Counted from the stretch's first letter, positions 34,901-47,265 are shown. The stretch is 64,000 bases of DNA from Arachis hypogaea (GCF_003086295.3 NC_092053.1:117634445-117698444); one strand, 5' to 3'. The notes: generated by a model from the sequence alone, not told the origin. Numbers and translations are program-made.

Positions 34901-35552
34901 TGCACTGATAACAGAAGCTTTTCCAGTTGGCGTTAGCTCCCGCATCCTGTCAACTGAACCAACTGATGAAGATGATAGTATTATATGGCTGTGTAACAAA
35001 TCTGGTAGTTATGAAGTAGCTTCGGGCTACAAGATAGCTTATGCTTTCTACGATGCTCCAATTTCTCAGGGGCCACATTACATGCATCAACACTGAATTT
35101 GGGAAAAGTTGTGGGAGATAAGGATACCTCATAAAATCAAAATCATTCTCTGGAAGTGCTTGCATGAGAAGATTTCTATTTTGCAATTGCTCCACTCCCG
35201 CTTCCCAGTGACGTCAAGCATGTGCCCGAGATGCTTCGCTAATGAAGAATCAATCCTCCATAGCTTGATTCGGTGCCCACTCTCAGCTGTAGTTTGGACA
35301 AATAGCGGCATCGAGGACCAGATCTGGAGACATGACTCGAGTTCCTTCTTCAACTAGTGGGAGAGAGCTTGCTCCACTTTAGTGGCTGATGTCGAAGGTT
35401 GGAGAAAGCTTTGCTTAATAGCAATTCTCTGTTGGAAATGTTGGAAAGCAAGAAACCAATTTATCTTTGAGAAAGAAGTAGTACATGCATCAATTGTGGC
35501 GGCTGACTCGGTGAAGCTAGCTCAACAACTTCAGGGTGGTTCAAGCAGATGA
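31964..35552 (+). pseudogene. LINE ORF2 (endonuclease, reverse transcriptase, zf-RVT), broken
   Basis: Starts MKTLAWNCRGLGRPLTIHNL, the APE-type endonuclease N-terminus, with FISETKN after it. Later pieces show VVMGDFNAI (endonuclease), VRPISLSSVIYKIISKIMVH and NQSAFLKGRLISDN (RT), LFADDSILFC at about 34013-34042 (catalytic YADD-type motif with ADD), and a zf-RVT block CPRCFANEESILHSLIRC at 35222-35275. In-frame stops (for example 32264) and at least two frame changes (between 32266 and 32359, and between 33303 and 33372) inactivate it. Enzyme activity is therefore not expected. Confidence 0.85.
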
Positions 35553-35730
35553 ATGGTTTTGAGCAATGAATGATTCTTTTCTATCTTATTAATTTCCTAG
35601 TCTTCGCCTGTTTAGTGGCTTTTGGGAGGTCTCCATTTCTGTTTCCAATCCTTAGTTGGATTAAATTTGTTATTTCTTTTATAATTAATAAATAACAGTT
35701 ATCTTTGAAAAAAAATTATAAAAATATTTA

Positions 35731-36022
35731 ATTTAAAATTTAGATGATTATAATTTAATTTAATTCAATAGAAACAAATATACTTGTATTGTTGTACTAG
35801 TTATTTATGAATACTACAAAAATAATTTGAAAAAATGATATTATTAAATTAAGTCCTATGCGCATAAAAATAAATTGGTTACACTCTAGGTTGGTATAGT
35901 AAAATAGTATCAATAAACATAAAATTAATCTAATAATATCACACAATAATATTTAGGAGACAACAATTTTATTAAATATAGTACTCTTTTAATTATTAAA
36001 TATTCATTCAATGTTTATAGTT
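35731..36022. repeat. Inner part of the left inverted-repeat arm, AT-rich
   Basis: The first ~80 bp (atttaaaatttagatgatta...tactagttatttatga) is the inverse of 41638-41740. The remainder to 36022 is AT-rich with no recognised feature. Confidence 0.6.
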
Positions 36023-36439
36023 ATATTTAAGAGGTAAATACCAAATCAGTACTCGAAAGATTCTGACGCGGATAAAATGGTACCTAACTTTTGTTATTGA
36101 CAAAATAGTCCCTACAAAATTTTAAAATTTGACAAGCGTGTCCTCGAATTCGCCGGAACAAATCTCCGGCAAACACAATGCTAACATGGCCACCATGTGT
36201 TTGGTGACTTGGCAAACCACCCCAAACCCCAATCCTTCCTCCCTCTCCAACGCACACTCCTCCTCCCTCTCCCTTTCCATCGAAACCCCTCTTCCCTCCC
36301 TCTACCCAACAGACACTTCCCCTTCCCTCTCTCTGCCCATCACAACCCTCTCTCCCTCTCTAATACATTCCTCTCCTCTCTCTCCCCAACGCACTCCCCC
36401 CTCTCCCTCCCCAATGGTTCCCCTGTCACTGGTGCTATC

Positions 36440-37000
36440 GCTGCTAGCGCAGAACGTGAAATGCTGAAGATGTAGGCTCATCAACGCCATTAAGTTCAGC
36501 AATTTCGAGAACAACATATTTCTGTAGATATAACCCCTAGGGCAAACAGAGAGCTTCAAAGATGTCAACGTCTTGCATGAGAAAACTGCCTGAGGAATAT
36601 GAACGATATCGCATTTCACCGAGATACCTAAGTTGCAAACTTTATGCGAGATCGCATAATTGGCAATTCTTTTGAGAACGTGAGGCTCAATGCAACAATG
36701 GCACTCAAAATCGAGGTTAAGGATGGCGGAGGAGGTCTCGCGGGGGGTGAGAAGGGTGGAGACAAATTTCGTGAAGGTCTTGATGCTCCAAAAGTGGGAA
36801 AAGTGAAGAGTGAGGGTTGGGAGAAGCCTCCAGAGATTCCTCCAGCGGTGCGAGAGGATGCAGGTTTGGACGGCGTGTTTGGCGTTCATGAAGGAGAGCA
36901 CATGGAGGAGGACGCAATCGGGTAAGTCGTTGAGTCTGTCTTTGAAATTACGTTTCAGTGTGCCTTGGTCTTTTGCTGTTGGGCAAAAATGGTGTATCAT
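36440..37000 (-). pseudogene. Captured F-box/LRR (FBD-type) gene fragment
   Basis: The minus-strand frame from ATG 37000-36998 shows an F-box, DRLNDLPDCVLLHVLSFMNA then HAVQTCILSHRWRNLW (residues about 21-57), followed by leucine-rich segments (LNLDFECHC, VFSCKTLTSLKLSVC). This is the first-exon half of a plant F-box/FBD/LRR protein. After residue ~190 the open frame runs into the CT-rich arm of the surrounding element and no longer resembles the family; the FBD domain is absent. F-box proteins are SCF ubiquitin-ligase adaptors. Whether this fragment is expressed is unknown, and a function is not implied. Confidence 0.78.
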
Positions 37001-37334
37001 ATTTTGAAGAAGATATTGGTGTCGGTTTCTCAGGTGGAGGGAGATCGGGGACGGGGGTGGGGGACTGCTATACTGTTATGGCTAGCTATTGTTATTACAG
37101 CAAATCACCAATAAAACAAGAACATGAACAGCAAATTAGTAGGGAGAGTGGGGAACCGTTCTCGGCGTGTGAAATATTAAGGGGGGAACCGTTGAGGAGG
37201 GAGAGGAGGGGAGTGTGTTAGAGAGGGAAGGGTAGGGACTGCGTTGGGGAGGGAAGGGTTAGGATTGGAGGGGGTTTGCCAGGTCACCAAACCACGATGA
37301 CTACGTCAGCATTCTGCTCACCGGAGATGTGCTC

Positions 37335-40300
37335 TGTAACACCCTAATTACCCTAAACCTTACCTTGCGCCGTAAAGTAAAGGTTAATCAGAGATTACGA
37401 CAATTCTAAGCTCATACACATAATATATAGGAAGAATTACTATAATCTAGAAGCCCGATGAAGGATATAGCTCAAAAACAGGATTTGAAAATCGCAAAAC
37501 GTACTAACGAAGCTTTTAACTTAAAGCACAAGATACAGATATAGTATAGCAAAAGATAGTAGTATAATATCATAAGAATCTAGCCACGGCTCGCAGAGTT
37601 TAAGTCGGCTAACCATATACAGACTATATAGAAACCAGACAGTAAAATCAGCTTATACAGTTTTTCTCTCTCAATACAAGCCTCTAGGCAAAAACAAAAT
37701 ACAAAAGTGAGAGATGTATAACAAAATAAATTAAAAAGACTCTAAAGGGTATCCGGTTCCTCCGCTTCTGTCACCATCCATGCAACTCACCAAGGTGGGT
37801 TGCGACCTGCATCTGAAAACAACAACAGAAATATGGTATGAGAACCGGAGGTTCTCAGTATGGTAATAGTGCCCAGTGATGTAGGATATAAGACCCCGGG
37901 ACGCCAAAGGCAATCCTAGACTTCATATCCATCACAAGATTCATCTTAGGCATACTAAAACAAACAAGCATGATTATATAAATCTTAACATAAATAAGCA
38001 GGGTACTCTATCTTAGGGGATTTCTATTCTAACCAAACACCGCTGTCCCACAGCCTTCTCCAACCTATCCTCAATGCGATCCCATCGCCACCGCCTTCTG
38101 AACCTCCTCAATCCCAGTAGAAATTACAATTATATACAATGCAAGTAATTCACACGTAGAAGCATATAATACAAGTAGTTTAAGTAAGCAAGTAGGCATG
38201 TTATTCAATTAGGCATACAATTACAAGTTGGCAAAGCAAACAAACAGATAGAAGATGCACATGATGAATGCATGTCCTACTGGCTGTGATATCACATTAT
38301 CGGTTCAACTGCCAATCCGACACATCTCCATGGAGATGTCGCCCTTCAGAATCATCATTGGGAACCCCCGAGATATAGTGATCGGATCACTGTCCATGGT
38401 TTTGCGCCTGCACACTCTATTGATCCGAAGGGATGCGAGCAGGATACTCTTGCCACAGACCTCACATCTCAACGCAAGCGGGATTTAACCACCGTCCTTA
38501 TGCCACCGTCGCTACCTCGACAGGCGGGATCCAACCACCGTCCCTGCCGGGCGCATAGCGTCTCATAATCTCAAATTAAAACAGTAGTTCAGTGGTTTTT
38601 CATAAAACATTTTCACTACAACAATGATTCATCATTGTACATTCGAGTCCTCGACTCATCTCAACCACTGTCACATCAACATTTCCATTTTCGAGTCCTC
38701 GACTCATCACAACTACTGTCAATTCACATTTCAATTCCAAACTCAATAGTTCATCAATTTTCAGTTCACATATCAGTCTACCTTCACACGTAATCAAACC
38801 ATCCTCAGTACACCCGAAACCTAAGCCTCCGTTTGCTAATTTTTCATAATAATCATCAACTAAAACCCTTAGGTTATTTCCTATGTTCTCATGCCCAAAA
38901 TTAAGCCCAAAAGTCTCAAAATGGTGTCATATAAGCTTACAATCTTGTTGGAAAGGTGAAACAGTTGAAAACAAAGTTTAAATTTGAGAAATAGGGCATG
39001 TGCGTACGTACAGGGGTGTGCGTGCGCATGCCCAGAAGAAGTTTTAAAACGTGTGCGTACGCATAGAGGTGTGCGTACGCACAGGTGCCAAAATTCACAA
39101 TGTCTGTTCGCTCGCACAACCTGTGCTAGCGCCCTCAACAGACTGACCATCCCAACGTGTGCGTGCGCACAGGGCTGTGCGTACGCACAAGTTGTAATTC
39201 CTCATTGGGTATGTGCGCGCACAAGCTGTGCTAACGCTGTGAACAGACTGCCTGCCTCTGCGTGTGCGTACGCACAGATTAAAATCCAAATCTAAATCTT
39301 ACAAATTTTATATCAATTTAAAGGGTTTTCAATGGACTTTAATTCTAAACAAATTTCAACCAATTTTGAAAACTGAGGTAAAAGTTATGATCAGACAAAG
39401 TTCACTAAAATTTCCTTTTTACCAAATTTTCACGTATACTCAATTTACCAATTTCTCAACCACATCCAACTTGCTCAATGCCACACTTGCATTTACAGCA
39501 CAAACTACCCTCTTGGGTCAAAATTCACCATTTATACAACTTTATCATCAACACCAAATGTGCAATACCACAATCAATTTTAATTCCACTTTTCTAACCA
39601 CATTACCAAATCCTCAACCTCAATATCCCATATATCAACACAATTCACATCTCAACTTCACATAATCATTCATTCTCATCATATTATTATCAATCATCAT
39701 AATCAAACTCAAAAATCATCAATTCATCATAAATCATTACATACCATCATTCAACAACTCAACAATCATTTTAATTCAAACCTATCCTATGGGTCACTAG
39801 CCTAAGTGTCCATGAATATTATATACGACATAGAGAAAATTGAAACCATACCTTGGCTGATTTCCAATATGTCCTTAACCCAAAATGAGCACAACAATGA
39901 TCACCAATAAGCTTTCCAACACAATCCAAGCCACCAACAATCACCAAAGGCCTCCAAACTCACAATTATTCAAGCTATATATATACATAAACCATCACAA
40001 ATCAACCTAGGGCTCAATATAAACATAATCTCACAAGGGTTTAATGCCTCTTACCTTTCCCAATAGCTTTGGTAGCCAAAATCCAATGCTAAGCAAGGAT
40101 TAGAGTGAACCTAAACATCCAAAATCACAAAACTCACTTAATCAAAAGCCCTAAATTTTCGAAATTTTGAAGAGAAGAACTGAGAAGATTTCGTAGTTAC
40201 CTCACTACTTTCTTGGGTGGGGTTTTGTAGAGCTCTTCACAAGGAACGCGTAGCCGCAAACGGTGCGGCGATCGGAGCTCTATAGCTCAAGATATGAGCT

Positions 40301-40786
40301 AGAGAAGAAGAGGGTGAATAGTGTTCATGGGGTTTCTTCCTCCTCTCTTCCTTTCAGCATGAGTGTGTGGGTTGAAGTGTGGTTTGGGCTGATATGGGTT
40401 CACTTAAAGCACTTATATATGTTGGGCTTAGGCCAAACTTGGGCCCGGTCCAACCCGTTAGCGTTTTTAGCCCGTTTGGCCCAACTTCGGGCCAAACTTT
40501 TAAAATTAACGCCCGTTTTCTGACTTCTATTATTTTTCTAAGGTCTTTGACCGTTTTTACTTTTTCTCGCGCAATACCGGGCAGACTTGAATCGGTTCAA
40601 CCGGTTCGACTGTCGGTTCGCAGTTTTTCATGATTTTTCGCAGAAAATATATTTTCTAACTCAGAAAAATCCACTGAGTCCAAAAATTACATTTAAATCC
40701 TCAAATTCTCATTCTAAACTTTTGAATTCTATTTTGGAGCAATATTAATTACTTAATTAAACAGGTAATTAGCCACGGTTCTTACA
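37335..40786 (-). mobile_element. Noncoding LTR element or large solo LTR (3452 bp)
   Basis: Starts TGTAACACCCTAATTACC and ends GGTTCTTACA with a 5-bp duplication tgctc (37330-37334, 40787-40791). Read on the minus strand the end is ...GGGTAATTAGGGTGTTACA, the usual 3' end of plant Ty3 LTRs, which suggests minus orientation. There is no gag/pol ORF and I saw no internal LTR pair, so a solo LTR is the simplest reading. It carries palindrome cluster B. Confidence 0.78.
38997..39278. repeat. Palindrome cluster B (GTGCGTACGCAC)
   Basis: Perfect 12-bp palindromes GTGCGTACGCAC at 39071-39082, 39177-39188 and 39264-39275, plus variants (GTGCGTGCGCAC, GTGCGCGCAC) between. Spacers also repeat (cacaacctgtgctagcgcc / cacaagctgtgctaacgct; aacagactg twice). 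Units recur about every 85-105 bp. Confidence 0.88.
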
Positions 40787-41265
40787 TGCTCCGATGAGCT
40801 CAAGGGCACGCTTGTCAAATTTTAAAATTTTTTAGGGATTATTTTGTCAATAATAAAAATCAGGTACCATTTTGTCAGCATCAGAATCTTTTGGGTACTG
40901 ATTTGGTATTTACCCTATATTTAAAAATATTTTGATAATTAATTTACCAGTATTCATAAATAATCAGTATAATAATACAAGTATATTTAATTAATAATTT
41001 AATTTAATTCAATAAAAACAAATATATATTCATTATTTATCAAAAAGACAGGTTATTAGTTACTTTTTTTATAAAAAAATTAATTTTTAATTTATTTATA
41101 AATATATAAATACTATCGGAACCTAAATACCACAAGTTCCTTTTTTTTCTTCTCTGCTCTCCATCTCTGCCAGGTCTCAAATTTTGTTCCAGAAATTTTC
41201 GGTTTTAATGGATATAATTTCTCAAATTCAAGAACAAGTTAAACAAATAATGCCATTTTTTAAAG

Positions 41266-41613
41266 GGTAAAGTATATTTTTTTTATCCTTGAAATTTAGC
41301 AAAAATTTCAAAAATACCCCTAAGTTTTATAAAGTTTTCAATTTGCATTGAATATATCCCCAATAGCTAAATTTTCAATAAATTTAAGGCCAATCCAACA
41401 AAAATGCATGAAAATTATGCTTGATTTGCTTGTGTTGAAGGTTGTTCTTATGGAATTATTGTTGAATAGGTCCTAAATTTTTTGAAAAATTAACGGCCAG
41501 GGTATAGTTGATGCAAATCGAAACATTTTTGGAACAAAATTGAAACAAAATAAAACTTAGAGGTATTTTTGAAACTTTTGCCAAGTTTTAAGGACAAAAA
41601 ATATACTTTACCC
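41266..41613. mobile_element. Foldback MITE (348 bp), family 1 copy a
   Basis: Ends GGGTAAAGTATATTTTTTTT and its inverse, with a 7-bp flanking repeat ttttaaa (41259-41265, 41614-41620). Closely related to the MITE at 43138-43505: shared aaaatttcaaaaatac and aacttagaggtatttttgaa blocks. Confidence 0.78.
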
Positions 41614-41637
41614 TTTTAAAATTAATTTTGCAACACT

Positions 41638-43110
41638 CATAAATAACTAGTACAACAATATAAGTATATTTATTTTTATTGAATTAAATTAAATTATTAA
41701 TTTAAGTTATAATCATCTAAATTTTAAATTAAATATTTTTATAATTTTAAAATTTAAAATGATTTGAATTGAATTGGATGAAATGGAAAAAAAATTAAAC
41801 AAACATAGCATCAATTCGATTATATACACATCTTGGTGACTGAGACGCCAATTGAAACTTTGTGTATATCTGGAGTACTGAGAGCCTTTACAAATTTTGC
41901 ATGTATCTCAGGTGTTCAGTATCTATTTAGCTCTTGTGACACAATCGGGGTCTGAGTACCCAATATCTGTTCATTTTTTGAAACCTCTCGGTAACCGAGA
42001 TGTGACACATTGTGCATTTATGTAATTATGTTGTATTTTATGTATTTTCGTAAATTTTGTATTTATTTAATTTAAATAAAAAAATCCAATTTCTTCTCAC
42101 CCTCTTCTGTCGTCTCACACTTCCTCTCACAAACTAATTTTCATTCACCCACCCTCTAACCCAATCATCACCTGTAGCATCCGTCGCTAATGAACCACCA
42201 ATGCCGTAGTCCCATCTTCCTTCCTATCATCTCCCTCTCTTCTTCTATCACTTCCTCTCACTTGATTTCCCTCTCTTCTTCTTTATTTCCTCTTACTTGT
42301 TTTGTCTCTCAACAATGCCAAAAACAACAACAATAAAGATGCCACCATTCGCCGCACACGTTCCCAAGTCTTACTAGAAATTACGTCGAGAAGAAACAAT
42401 CATTCTCTGCTCCGGTATCTACCTAACCAATGGTCCTCGTTCACGTTGCTCTTTCCTTGTAGTAGGTCTTGGATCGCGTTGCTCCTCCCTGGCCAGTGGT
42501 TACTAATTAATACTAATGAATTATAGTTTTAATAGAAATTAAAGTTTAAATTAAGTTTTTTCATAAATATTTTTAGAGAGAAAATTCAACAAAAAAAGAG
42601 AAAAATGTAAATATGAAGATCAGATTCGATGCTTATCCTCTCCTTCTCTTCTCTAGGATATTGAACAATATAAAATTTGAAGGTGCACATGTTCTATTCT
42701 TCAATCTGATCTCTTCTTCATTTTATTGTTGTTAAAATAAATCTAGATGAATTAATTTTTTAATTACTACTTTTAAGAAATTTTGATTTTCTCTCTTTTT
42801 TTTTTCTTTTTCTTTGTGATTTTGAAGATCACAGTAGGTATTGATGGTGAAGAAGTGAGAGAGAGAAAGCGAGTTAAAGAAGAAGAGAGGGAAATGATAT
42901 AAAGGCGTATGGACCTGGAGGATGGTGGTTCGCCGACGGCTCTGTCATGGCGGAAAGAAGTGCTGCAAATGGTTAGTGACTGTGTTAGAGGGTGGGTGAG
43001 TGAGAAGAAGTGTGAGAGAAGAGAAAAGGGTGGTTCCTATTTGTCACGTATGCCATTCTATTTGCCACATCAGACCAAAATGTTAACGGACCACTTCTGT
43101 TTATACGAAT
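41638..43110 (-). repeat. Right arm of the long inverted repeat
   Basis: Inverse counterpart of 28380-28892 plus 35731-35800. It contains about 950 bp (42085-43030) with no counterpart on the left arm. That segment has its own inverted ends (tctcacacttcctctcac / its inverse near 43010) and may be captured or inserted DNA. Confidence 0.68.
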
Positions 43111-43137
43111 GTGTTGTTTCAGCACTTTTTAAATTAT

Positions 43138-43505
43138 GGGTTAAGTATATTTTTTATCCTTGAAGTTTGTCAAAAGTTTCAAAAATACCGTTAAGTTTTA
43201 TTTTGTTTCAATTTTGTCCAAAAAAATTTTGATTTGCATCAAATATACCCGTGGCAACTAAATTTTAAAAAAATTTAGGACTAATCCAACAATAATGCAT
43301 GATAAATATGTTTGATTTGCTTATGTTAAAGGTTGTTTTTGTGAAGTTATTCCTAAATTGGTCATAATTTTTTTTGAAAAATTAGTTGTTAGGAGTAAAT
43401 TTGATACAAGTTGAAAATTTTTAGGACAAAATTGAATCAAAATAAAACTTAGGGATATTTTTGAAACTTTTAACAAACTTTAAGGACAAAAAATATACTT
43501 TATTC
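43138..43505. mobile_element. Foldback MITE (368 bp), family 1 copy b
   Basis: Starts GGGTTAAGTATATTTTTTAT and ends with a near inverse; a perfect 9-bp duplication ttaaattat (43129-43137, 43506-43514) flanks it. A 9-bp TSD supports a Mutator-type MITE. Confidence 0.87.
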
Positions 43506-44849
43506 TTAAATTATTTTAGGTTATTTTTTTCGATAAAAAAATTAAGGACATTTTTATCAGCATCAGAATATTTCGAGGACGTTTGTAGTTAACCCTTAAG
43601 GTAAAATATCTGTTCCTAAGGTTTTTTTAAATTCTTTAAAATTATCACTAAATTTTAATTTAATTTAATTTTAACCCGAACATTTAAAATAAATTTCAAT
43701 TTTACTTATATAGTTCATTTTTCTAATAGTCAACTGTTAGTCAATTTTTTTTATCAAATTTACCCTTCATCATCCATTCCAACATAAACCCTAAACAACC
43801 TCCAAACCAAAACCACCTACCAAACCCCAAACTCTCCCACTTTCTATCAATGCCACCACCGCACATCCCTCCACCCAATCAACCCCACCTTTGTCATTCA
43901 CCCCTATCACCAGTATAACCTCCCTTCCACTGTCACTGCATATCCTTTCTCACCCTCACCTTTACAATAACCAAAAAAACACACTCCACCACACATCATC
44001 ACCTCCTTACCTTTACCATCATTGCAATCCCACCGCCACCACATCTTTCAACAACAACTACCACATTGAAAAGCATGAATAAACTACGAAAACGATATCC
44101 AAAAATTTTTTGCGCTAACAAAAACAACTCTGAATAATGCGAAAGATAAAAAGAACCCCCCAAAGATTAATAATTTGACAAAAATGATCAAACATTAAAA
44201 GATTAAATCTCCGTTAATAGAAAATGCTTATATAGCTAACAGAATTAATGACATGTCAAACTCTTCTCTAACCTTCACCACCACCAATTTTCTCTCTCTT
44301 TTTGCTCTCTCTCTTCCTTCCATTCCCCTTGTCTATCCTCCTTTCACTTTCTATTTCTCGCACCATCACCTCTGTCCTTATATCTTAGCCAGTGCAACGC
44401 CACCATTGCATCGCCACTCTCTCAGTTACTCCATCCTAGTTCCATCTTCGCTCTTCCTCCCTTAACCCAACACCAAGAATCACAGAGAGATGAATAGAAG
44501 TAGTCGCTTCATGACACCATTTTTCAAAATATCATATGATAAGTGACAATAAATACGCAAGCTACTAGCAGTAGAAACCATTCAAATCCTAAAAATTTCA
44601 CAAATTTAGAGGAAAAAAAGAAATAATAACTTAAAACTAGACAATAGTTTCATTGATTTAAAATTGATAGGAAAAAAAAACTAATCTTAGCTTGCAATGC
44701 ATCCCCCTCTTCCAACAGCCCCTTTCAGTGACTTTAACTGTGACCAGCAGCTTGGCAAGATCTCCTTCAGCTCGAGAGTAATGGTAGAAATGGTGTCTCC
44801 CTCCATCACATCCTTTCCTTGGACAAGTCCCCTTTCTTTCTCTATCAGT

Positions 44850-44850
44850 G

Positions 44851-44902
<52 letters not shown>

Positions 44903-44909
44903 TCTCTCC
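44850..44909. repeat. Interrupted (CT)n tract
   Basis: CTCTCTCT with single TT and TTT interruptions. The long Leu/Ser ORFs across it are repeat artefacts. Confidence 0.85.
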
Positions 44910-45252
44910 CCCATATTCTTCTTGGTGAACCTAATGATGGAGATGGAAAGTTTGATGGCAGAAAGAGCTCCACCTTTCTCTGTCGTGGTCTTCCTCCTTT
45001 GTTGTTCTATCTCTTATTCTCTCTCATGCAACATATCCCCTTTCTCTCTCTCCCTGTATTTGTGTGCTCTCTCTCTCTCTCCTCCAATCGCTTATTTTTC
45101 TCGCTGAATCCAGTGGTGGCAAAGGCTCCTATTAGCACCAGTGGTAGCGATGGAAGGTCAGAGACGGTAGGAGCAGCTCCAGCCTCCTCTATCGTGGTCT
45201 TCTCCCTCAGGTCTCTCTGTCGATCTATCTTCCTCTTTTAGAATAGTGTTCT

Positions 45253-47265
45253 TGATGCACGAAAACTTGTATCGCTACAAATTTCCCTCGGCAAGTATAC
45301 CGAATGTCGTCTAGTAAAAACTCACAGTAGAGTGAGGTCGAATCCCACAGGAATTGATTGGTTGAGCAACATTAATTAAAGGAGTGTTCTAGTTGAGCTG
45401 AATCAAAATTGGATTGGGAATTGCAGAAAATTAAATGGCAGGAAAGATAAATAACAAGAAATAGAAATAGCTGATAGTAAATGGCGGAATGTAAAGAGCA
45501 TAAAGTGAATTGCAAGGAATTCAAATTGCAGAAACTTAAATAGGAATGGGGATGATGAACATCAAAGTAAATAGCAAAAATTAAAGAGAATGGGTAAGAT
45601 CAGAAGTGGGAATTCATTGGGCTTAGGAGATATTGCACTCTCCAGATCAAGTTCATTCTCATCTCTTCCTCAATCAATGCATCATTGATCTTCTGGGCAA
45701 TCTTAAGTGATTGGATCCCAATGTCTTGGCAATCCAATCTCTCTAAGCTTGAACAATTGCCCAATGTCTTGATCTAATTGCTCATGGGAAGAGATGAAGT
45801 TTGGTCACTGATTGTACCACACACACTTTCATAGATCAAAGTATTGGTAGGATTACATGTCACTATATCCATCCAACCGCCAACCTAATCCAATGTGAGA
45901 AAGAATTTCTAGCATGATTTCCTCATTCCTCTCTCAAGGTTCAAAGGAAATCCAAGTATGAACAATTTCTCTGTCGAGACAATTTTTTAATTGAATGAAG
46001 ATTGAAAGCTTTCTAGCAAAATCAAGAGAAAAGACAGAAGAAGAAAAATGAAAACTATTATTGATCCATCGAACTGAAAAGTAGAAATGAAAGTGCATTC
46101 CCGATAAACTGAATTACAGAGAAAGTAAAATACAGAGTGTGTACAAGCCTGGATCCCCAAGGTTTCAATCTTTTTCTTTTCTAGTTCAAAACTACCCCTA
46201 TATATACTACTTCTCTGATCTTCAGTTGAGTTTGCAAGTCTCCGAATGTGGGCCTTTAAGTATAGTTGAAGTAGTTACAATCTCAATGGGCTTAGCTCAG
46301 CTTGCATGAAAGAAGTTGAGTCAAGTATGATTCACGTTAGTCAAGGCGTTACTGTGGTTAACATTAAGTGTAAATTTTGGTTCGAAGACGTTAGTGACAC
46401 TAACTTTGTCACTAACGTCCCAACCCTCTTGAGCTACGTTAACCCCAACGTTAGTGGCACTAACGTGACCACTAACGTAGCCTTTTCTAACCTTTGATAA
46501 CGTTAATGGTATTAACTTTACTATTAACGCTACAACCATTCTTTCTTCCACGTTAATGGCCCACGTTAGTGGTGCTAACATGGCCATTAATGTGGGTGTA
46601 CTATAACTCGAAGACATTAGTGACACTAACTTTGTTACTAACGTTGTAAACCTCTTCCTCTTTTACGTTAGTTTCCACGTTAGTGGCACTAACGTGGGCT
46701 TCTTGGCCATTTCCAAGGTTAGTGACTTAGTGTCACTAACGTTGGCTCTTCTCTCCTTACTCCACATTAATACCCCACGTTAGTGGCGTTAACGTGGCCA
46801 CTAACGTGGGTATCCTAGGCTATTTCCAACGTTAGTGACAAAGTTAGTGTCACTAACGTTGGCTCCCCTTCATGCTCCACGTTAATGCCCATGTTAGTGG
46901 CACTAACGTGGGCTTATGTTGGCCTTTCTAGCGTTAGTGGTGTCAACTTTACCACTAACGTTGGAGCTTCTCTTTTCTTCCACGTTAGTGGCACTAACGT
47001 GGGATACAATGGCCTTCGAAGACGTTAATGGCCACGTTAGTGCATCAAAGCCCTGCCTTAGATCATGAGATTATGCATCATCTATTTTATCATTTAATTC
47101 ATGCATTATTCCCATGAAATCGTGTAAAATTCACAATGTTTGCTTGAATCAAGGTATGAAAGAATATTCAACCAATTACTTGCTTATTGCCTAAGAAAAT
47201 GCATGAAAACTATCTAGAACATACAAAAAATGGCTAGTAAAACTAGCCAAGATGCCCTGGCATCA
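45253..47265. mobile_element. LTR-like noncoding element (about 2 kb) with palindrome cluster C
   Basis: Starts TGATGCACGAAAACTTG and ends GCCCTGGCATCA, TGATGC/GCATCA termini; flanks gttct and attct differ at one base, so the 5-bp TSD is imperfect. No coding capacity. Probably a solo LTR. Confidence 0.55.
46333..47042. repeat. Palindrome cluster C (ACGTTAGTGGCACTAACGT)
   Basis: About twenty hairpin-forming units built from ACGTTAGTG and CACTAACGT, for example at 46448-46466 and 46982-47000. They alternate with unique-looking spacers of 20-50 bp. Variants keep both half-sites (CTAACTTTGTCACTAACG, TTAATGGC...). Confidence 0.9.

Larger units (their letters stand above)
28893..35711 (+). mobile_element. 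Full-length but decayed LINE (L1-type), with target-site duplication
   Basis: Flanked by a 19-bp duplication with one mismatch, aaaattagaaaaatattta at 28874-28892 and aaaattataaaaatattta at 35712-35730, and ending in a poly(A) run. The 5' UTR is interrupted by an LTR element at 28931-30626. ORF1 and ORF2 follow in the usual order, both broken. The element splits the left arm of the surrounding inverted repeat, so it is younger than that repeat. Confidence 0.85.
36031..40916. mobile_element. Gene-capturing TIR element (Pack-MULE-like), split by an LTR element
   Basis: The left end gaggtaaataccaaatcagt and right end (inverse agggtaaataccaaatcagt) form terminal inverted repeats of over 200 bp, including aaaattttaaaatttgacaa. 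An 8-bp duplication atatttaa flanks it (36023-36030, 40917-40924). Without the inserted LTR element (37335-40786 plus one TSD copy) it is about 1.43 kb. Between the arms lies an F-box/LRR gene fragment. Assignment to Mutator rests on arm length and TSD size; no transposase is present. Confidence 0.78.

Noticed and set aside
36129..36475. Pro/Ser/Leu-rich plus-strand ORFs
   Set aside because: Low-complexity CT-rich arm of the Pack-type element; no family resemblance.
38881..39295. Cys/Ala/Arg-rich ORFs over 38881-39295
   Set aside because: Produced by the GTGCGTACGCAC palindrome cluster; not conserved coding sequence.
44697..45241. Ser/Leu-rich ORFs of 136 and 140 codons
   Set aside because: CT-repeat translation inside a TIR element.
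46306..46626. Val/Thr/Asn-rich ORFs on both strands
   Set aside because: Produced by ACGTTAGTG/CACTAACGT repeats.
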